Shown: positions 60,141-64,000 of the stretch, piece after piece
Numbering within the stretch: the stretch's first letter is position 1
How the letters are laid out: every line of letters begins with the position of its first letter
DNA from: Tateyamaria omphalii
Lineage (GTDB): Bacteria > Pseudomonadota > Alphaproteobacteria > Rhodobacterales > Rhodobacteraceae
Reading direction: 5' to 3'
Assembly: GCF_001969365.1 (NCBI RefSeq)
Contig: NZ_CP019312.1
Location: 3,410,001 to 3,474,000 of the forward strand
Length of the DNA stretch: 64,000 nucleotides
Translations under genes and position numbers: made by a program
The notes under the pieces: generated by a model
What the model was told of the DNA's origin: nothing
The model's database searches: none
Seen by the model: only the letters and a program-made list of their open reading frames with translations

Positions 60141-61121
60141 ATGTCTTTGCACGTAGAAATTCCCGACAGTCTGATCTGGTATGCCGATGACCAGCCGGGG
60201 ATCACGCGCAGGCGGGCGGGTCGGGGGTTCAGCTATATCGCCCCCGACGGCACGCGCATCGACAACGGGGCAGAGCGGAAGCGGATCGAGGCGCTTGCCG
60301 TGCCGCCCGCATACGAAGACGTTTGGATCAGCCCGCGTGCCAACGGCCATCTGCTGGCGACCGGCTATGATGCGCGGACGCGCAAGCAATACCGCTATCA
60401 TCCGGACTACATGACCTTCCGCGCGCAGACCAAGTTCGACGATCTGGCCACCTTTGGACAGGCCCTGCCCCGCATCAGGCGGCGCGTGCAGGAGACGCTG
60501 ACCCAAAGCGCCCGGGACGAAGAGTTCGCCATCGCCGCCACCCTGCGCCTGATGGACAAGGTGTCGCTGCGGGTGGGCACGCCCGATTATGCGGCTGACA
60601 ATGACACCTATGGCGCGACCACCCTGCGCGCGCGGCATGTGCGCCTCGATGGCAATCGCGTGCGGCTCGACTATCGCGCCAAGGGTGGGCAGCGGGTGCG
60701 CAAGCAGTTCAGTGACCGCACCCTGAACCGGGCGCTGGAACAGATGGGCGATCTGCCGGGTGGTGCATTGATGCAGTACGAGGACAATGCTTGCACTGTC
60801 CGCCAGCTCGGGCCGGAACAGGTCAACGCCTGGTTGCGCGATGCAACGGGGCGCGAGGGACTGACGGCCAAGACGTTCCGCACCTGGAACGGCTCGGCCT
60901 CTGCACTTGATGCAGTCCTGCGCGCGGACGGGCCTGTGACGATAAAGGAGATGGCCGAAGCCGCTGCCGAAATCCTGCACAACACGCCGACAATTGCGCG
61001 CAACAGCTACATCCACCCCGAAGTGATCGCGCTGGCAGGTGCAGATACGCGCTTGGACATTCCCGACCGCCCTGTCGGCTTGCGCGTGGCCGAGCGCGCG
61101 CTTCTGGCCCTTTTGGCTTGA
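60141..61121 (+). CDS. DNA topoisomerase IB
   Basis: A protein of about 326 residues (341 if the ATG at 60,096 is used). It matches the bacterial/poxvirus-type topoisomerase IB family: WYADDQPGITRRRAGRGFSY at the start, then ARTRKQYRYHPDY. The catalytic domain has SLRVGTPDYAADNDTYGATT, GGQRVRKQFSDR, AKTFRTWNGSA and the tyrosine-containing ILHNTPTIARNSYIHPEV. It relaxes supercoils by nicking one strand through a 3'-phosphotyrosine. Neither start has a clear ribosome site, so the N-terminus is uncertain. Confidence 0.88.
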   Translation: MSLHVEIPDSLIWYADDQPGITRRRAGRGFSYIAPDGTRIDNGAERKRIEALAVPPAYEDVWISPRANGHLLATGYDARTRKQYRYHPDYMTFRAQTKFDDLATFGQALPRIRRRVQETLTQSARDEEFAIAATLRLMDKVSLRVGTPDYAADNDTYGATTLRARHVRLDGNRVRLDYRAKGGQRVRKQFSDRTLNRALEQMGDLPGGALMQYEDNACTVRQLGPEQVNAWLRDATGREGLTAKTFRTWNGSASALDAVLRADGPVTIKEMAEAAAEILHNTPTIARNSYIHPEVIALAGADTRLDIPDRPVGLRVAERALLALLA

Positions 61122-61173
61122 TCCAACTGCACCACGCCGTGCAGGCTTTGCCCCAAAGCATCGGAGAAGCCGC

Positions 61174-61929
61174 ATGACCGTCACACAGATTCGCCCGAAC
61201 ATGGACAATTGGCAGGAACGCGTCGACCTGGCCGCCGCCTTTCGCTGGACGGTGCGCCTGAACATGCACGAGGCGGTGGCCAATCACTTCTCGCTCGCCA
61301 TCAACGACGCCGGCACAAAGTTCCTGATGAACCCCAACCAGATGCATTTTTCGCGCGTCAAGGCGTCGGACCTGATCGTGGTCGATGCGAATGACCCTGC
61401 CAGCATGGAAGGCCCTGACGCGCCAGACCCGACAGCCTGGGGCCTTCATTGCGGGATGCACCGCCACTGCCCCCACGCCCGCTGCGCGATGCACGTCCAT
61501 TCACCTTATGCCACCGCGCTTGCGGCACTGGCTGACAGCACCTTGCCCCCCGTTGATCAGAACGGGTGCATGTTCTTCAATCGGGTGGTCGTAGATGAAC
61601 ACTATGGCGGGCTGGCCTTCGAAGAAGAGGGAGAACGCTGTGCCAAGCTCTTTGATGATCCCAAAAAGAAAGTCATGGTGATGGGCAATCACGGCATCAT
61701 GGTGATTGGCGATACGGTGGCCGAAACCTTCAACCGGATGTTCTATTTCGAGCGTGCCTGCCAGACGTATCTGTTGGCCTTGCAGACGGGCAAGCCGCTG
61801 CGCATGATCCCGGATGATGTGGCCGAAAAGACGGCGCAAGAGATCGAGGATTATCCCGAACAGGATCTGCGCCATCTGGCGGAACTCAAGGCCATTCTGG
61901 ACGAGGAAGGGTCAAACTACGCCAGCTGA
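61174..61929 (+). CDS. Class II aldolase/adducin family protein
   Basis: A 251-residue member of the class II aldolase/adducin family. Zinc-binding histidines appear in HCPHARCAMHVHSPYATALA and GNHGIMVIGDTVAETFNR; the N-terminal block is EAVANHFSLAIND. Members cleave or epimerise sugar phosphates or act on related hydroxy acids. Here the exact substrate is unknown. GGAGAAG precedes the ATG. It follows topoisomerase IB after 52 bases and converges on the Hint-domain gene. Confidence 0.88.
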   Translation: MTVTQIRPNMDNWQERVDLAAAFRWTVRLNMHEAVANHFSLAINDAGTKFLMNPNQMHFSRVKASDLIVVDANDPASMEGPDAPDPTAWGLHCGMHRHCPHARCAMHVHSPYATALAALADSTLPPVDQNGCMFFNRVVVDEHYGGLAFEEEGERCAKLFDDPKKKVMVMGNHGIMVIGDTVAETFNRMFYFERACQTYLLALQTGKPLRMIPDDVAEKTAQEIEDYPEQDLRHLAELKAILDEEGSNYAS

Positions 61930-61936
61930 TGACCTT

Positions 61937-63016
61937 TCAGGCGGCGCGTTGATCGACCAGGGTTGTCGCCTCGAACGCGCTGAGCGCGTGATAGGCCGGG
62001 TGCGCATGTTCCGGCAGCAGGCGACTTGGGACATCTGACAGAATACTGGCATCCAGTCGTGCTTTATCGCGTCGTATGCGCCCGATAAACAGACTTTCAA
62101 GCGCGCAACCTGCGGCCATCAGCGCCTCGTGCCCGGGCAGGATCACCTGCATATATTCTACGGTGTTACCGGCGCTGATCCGGCAAGCACCCTTGCCGTT
62201 GATCAAATGTTTTGCGGCCACGACGACCGCTTCCTGACCAAAGGTGTATTCGACCTCTGATCCGCGCAGAACGAGGCGCTGTTCCGGTGCAACCACGATG
62301 TCGCGCTGCAGTCCGAAATGGGGCGCGCGCAAGCGGATGGGGGCAAAGCTGCCGCGTGCGGGCACCGTATGACTGACCGCATGCAGGACAGGCACAATTG
62401 CACCCGTGTCAGTGATTACCGTGTCGCCGCGGCGCAGGCTGCCCGCCGGTCTGTAGCCGCCGGGCGTTGCAATGGGTGTGGCGGGATGCACCGATGGCGT
62501 GGGGCCAAGCGGCTGTATATCGGTGCTGATGCCCGCAAACAGGACCTCGTCTGCAAGGGTGCGCGCTTTACCGGCCAGCATCAGGTCGCGCATGTCATCC
62601 GCAACCAACGGGCGCGGAAGATGCACGTGCCGTTGGCGGATGTCACCGGACGCGGGCCGTTCCAGTGCGAGCCTGCCCCATCCATCGGGCGCGTCCCAGG
62701 CATAGGTCACGCGGGTGGTTTGCGCGCGCCCGTCATCGGGCCATCGGAGGGCCGCCTGCGTGATGTTGCTGCCGTGCCGATGCAACAGCGCGATGCCCCC
62801 GTCGGGCACGATTTGAAAGCTCAACGTGCGGGGCCATGGTGCGGCGGACGAAATTCCAAGCAGGTCACGGGGGATTGAGGCATCTATGATCCGTATCTCG
62901 AACATCAGCGTGCCACGCTCAATCAGCGGTCCAACCTTCGTGGGACCGCTGTCGTCGCCCAGTCCAGTTGGGGAAAAGCGGCCAGCCGCGCGATCTGTGA
63001 TGCCGATCCAGGTCAT
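61937..63016 (-). CDS. Hint domain-containing protein lacking the nucleophile cysteine
   Basis: A 359-residue protein starting [20 protein letters not shown]. The first 170 residues are a beta-rich N-terminal part. From about residue 176 comes a Hint (hedgehog/intein) domain: [40 protein letters not shown] and [20 protein letters not shown]. In Hint domains that process themselves the motif starts with Cys (CFTPGTxIATPxG); here it reads [13 protein letters not shown], so the nucleophile is missing. Many Rhodobacterales carry such proteins, often as calcium-binding surface proteins; this one has no RTX repeats. Confidence 0.82.
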   Translation of the reverse strand: MTWIGITDRAAGRFSPTGLGDDSGPTKVGPLIERGTLMFEIRIIDASIPRDLLGISSAAPWPRTLSFQIVPDGGIALLHRHGSNITQAALRWPDDGRAQTTRVTYAWDAPDGWGRLALERPASGDIRQRHVHLPRPLVADDMRDLMLAGKARTLADEVLFAGISTDIQPLGPTPSVHPATPIATPGGYRPAGSLRRGDTVITDTGAIVPVLHAVSHTVPARGSFAPIRLRAPHFGLQRDIVVAPEQRLVLRGSEVEYTFGQEAVVVAAKHLINGKGACRISAGNTVEYMQVILPGHEALMAAGCALESLFIGRIRRDKARLDASILSDVPSRLLPEHAHPAYHALSAFEATTLVDQRAA

Positions 63017-63333
63017 GCCGCCTCGCCCCGGACCACTTGGGCACGATGCGCCGCGCCGCATGGTGTCAGCGTTTTCGGTATCGTGGGCGCTGCTGGTGTC
63101 ACCGTGCCTGCAAACTCGTTTTGGGCGGCCAACGCGGCCTAGTGTACGCAGCCGACAGGTCTGTCTTCGTGCGCTGGCACATGCGTGTTGCGACCGGACT
63201 GCTGATGCCTTGCCTTAGGCCATATTGTTGCGTTGACCCTAGCACAGGATTTTGCGGCCTGTTAACTGTGCCTGCGGTGCAAGATGCGGATATCGCGTCC
63301 TTTTCGCCACATGCCATGCCAAAGGACCCGCTC

Positions 63334-64000
63334 ATGCCCCCTGTCGATCCCGTTGCCCTGACCGCCGATCTGGTGCGGTGCCCGTCTGTGACCCCGGCGG
63401 ACGAGGGTGCGCTCGACATCCTGCACGCGTTGCTGAGCGACGCAGGCTTTGACTGTGCGTGGGCCGACCGCGGCGGCATCCGTAATCTGTTCGCGCGCTT
63501 CGGTCCCAAGGGACACGCCCGCACCTTCGGGTTCAACGGGCACACAGATGTCGTGCCGATCGGCAATCCTGACGACTGGACCGCGCCACCGTTTGGCGCC
63601 GAAGAACGTGACGGCATCATGTATGGGCGCGGCACGACCGATATGAAATCCGGCGTGGCCGCCTTTGCCGCGGCTGCGGTGGATTTCGTGACGCAGACGC
63701 CCCCCGACGGTGCCGTGATCCTGGCCATCACCGGGGACGAGGAGGGGGACGCGACCGACGGCACCACCGCCTTGCTGGCCCATATGGAGACGGAGGCCGA
63801 GGCGATGAGTGTGTGCCTTGTGGGCGAGCCGACCTGCCCCGAGACGATGGGCGAGATGATCAAGATCGGGCGCCGGGGTTCGTTGACCGCTTGGTTTACG
63901 GTCACCGGTGTGCAGGGCCATTCGGCCTATCCTCATCGTGCCAAGAACCCGCTCCCGCCGCTCATGCGTCTGATGGACCAGTTGGCCAGCCACGAACTGG
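63334..64000 (+). CDS. dapE: Succinyl-diaminopimelate desuccinylase, N-terminal part
   Basis: The gene runs off the right edge; about 222 residues are present. It begins [20 protein letters not shown] behind AAAGGA. Zinc-ligand blocks of the M20 family are [27 protein letters not shown] and [13 protein letters not shown], followed by [20 protein letters not shown], typical of DapE. It removes succinate from N-succinyl-LL-diaminopimelate in lysine and peptidoglycan synthesis. Confidence 0.95.
   Translation, partial: MPPVDPVALTADLVRCPSVTPADEGALDILHALLSDAGFDCAWADRGGIRNLFARFGPKGHARTFGFNGHTDVVPIGNPDDWTAPPFGAEERDGIMYGRGTTDMKSGVAAFAAAAVDFVTQTPPDGAVILAITGDEEGDATDGTTALLAHMETEAEAMSVCLVGEPTCPETMGEMIKIGRRGSLTAWFTVTGVQGHSAYPHRAKNPLPPLMRLMDQLASHEL

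Noticed and set aside
60051-61283. N-terminal extension of adenine deaminase of about 400 codons
   Set aside because: The extension is antisense to topoisomerase IB and has no domain; the protein starts normally at 60,050.

Overview
The window comes from an alphaproteobacterium of the order Rhodobacterales, most likely the Roseobacter group. This rests on the overall gene set: ZapE next to FolC, gltD separated from gltB by a GFA-family gene and a secreted protein, a Hint-domain protein, a GlxA-type regulator and DUF3179. It is also supported by an alphaproteobacterial LexA box (GAAC-N7-GAAC) and by high GC. No species can be named from the sequence. Both ends cut genes: folC at the left edge and dapE at the right edge.

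Layout. 1-8.9 kb: folC end, zapE, an MFS transporter, a five-gene overlapping minus-strand operon headed by S-formylglutathione hydrolase, an AEC permease and a TetR regulator. 8.95-15.2 kb: an accessory zone. It starts with an SOS-controlled imuB lacking imuA, followed by an internally deleted IS110 transposase, a peptidoglycan glycosyltransferase-like protein that has lost both catalytic glutamates, a decayed methyltransferase gene, an IS5-family remnant, and an intact nickel/cobalt efflux pair (dmeR-dmeF) with its operator. 16-23.3 kb: a LysR regulator with a TauE/SafE permease faces a compact seven-gene operon. That operon encodes a fumarate-reductase-like complex, a two-subunit class I fumarase/tartrate dehydratase and a second TauE/SafE permease. 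23.3-43.3 kb: mostly housekeeping genes, namely a nitroreductase, an alcohol dehydrogenase, tRNA-Leu(CAG), an NDUFA9-like protein, uppP, gltD/gltB, mtgA, a glutathione S-transferase, queG, a hydantoinase-like protein and msrA/msrB with a glutathione peroxidase.

43.3-52.4 kb is an exopolysaccharide locus on the minus strand: a GT4 glycosyltransferase, an NAD-dependent epimerase, a sugar-1-phosphate transferase and a membrane nucleotide-sugar dehydratase. These are followed by yjbH, yjbF and three yjbE-like genes. Two of the small genes sit on a tandem repeat of about 520 bp that also carries leader sequence; near-identical UUCG-loop terminators lie about 525 bp apart. 52.4-64 kb: a GlxA-type regulator, a thioredoxin-like protein with one active-site cysteine, an EamA transporter, DUF3179, HU, a purine salvage pair (AMP nucleosidase and adenine deaminase), topoisomerase IB, a class II aldolase, a Hint-domain protein without its nucleophilic cysteine, and dapE.

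The most interesting parts are the fumarate-reductase/fumarase/TauE operon, whose flavoprotein lacks the covalent-FAD histidine, the expanded yjbE array, and the glycosyltransferase-like pseudoenzyme. All family assignments were made by reading motifs in translated sequence; no database search was run.
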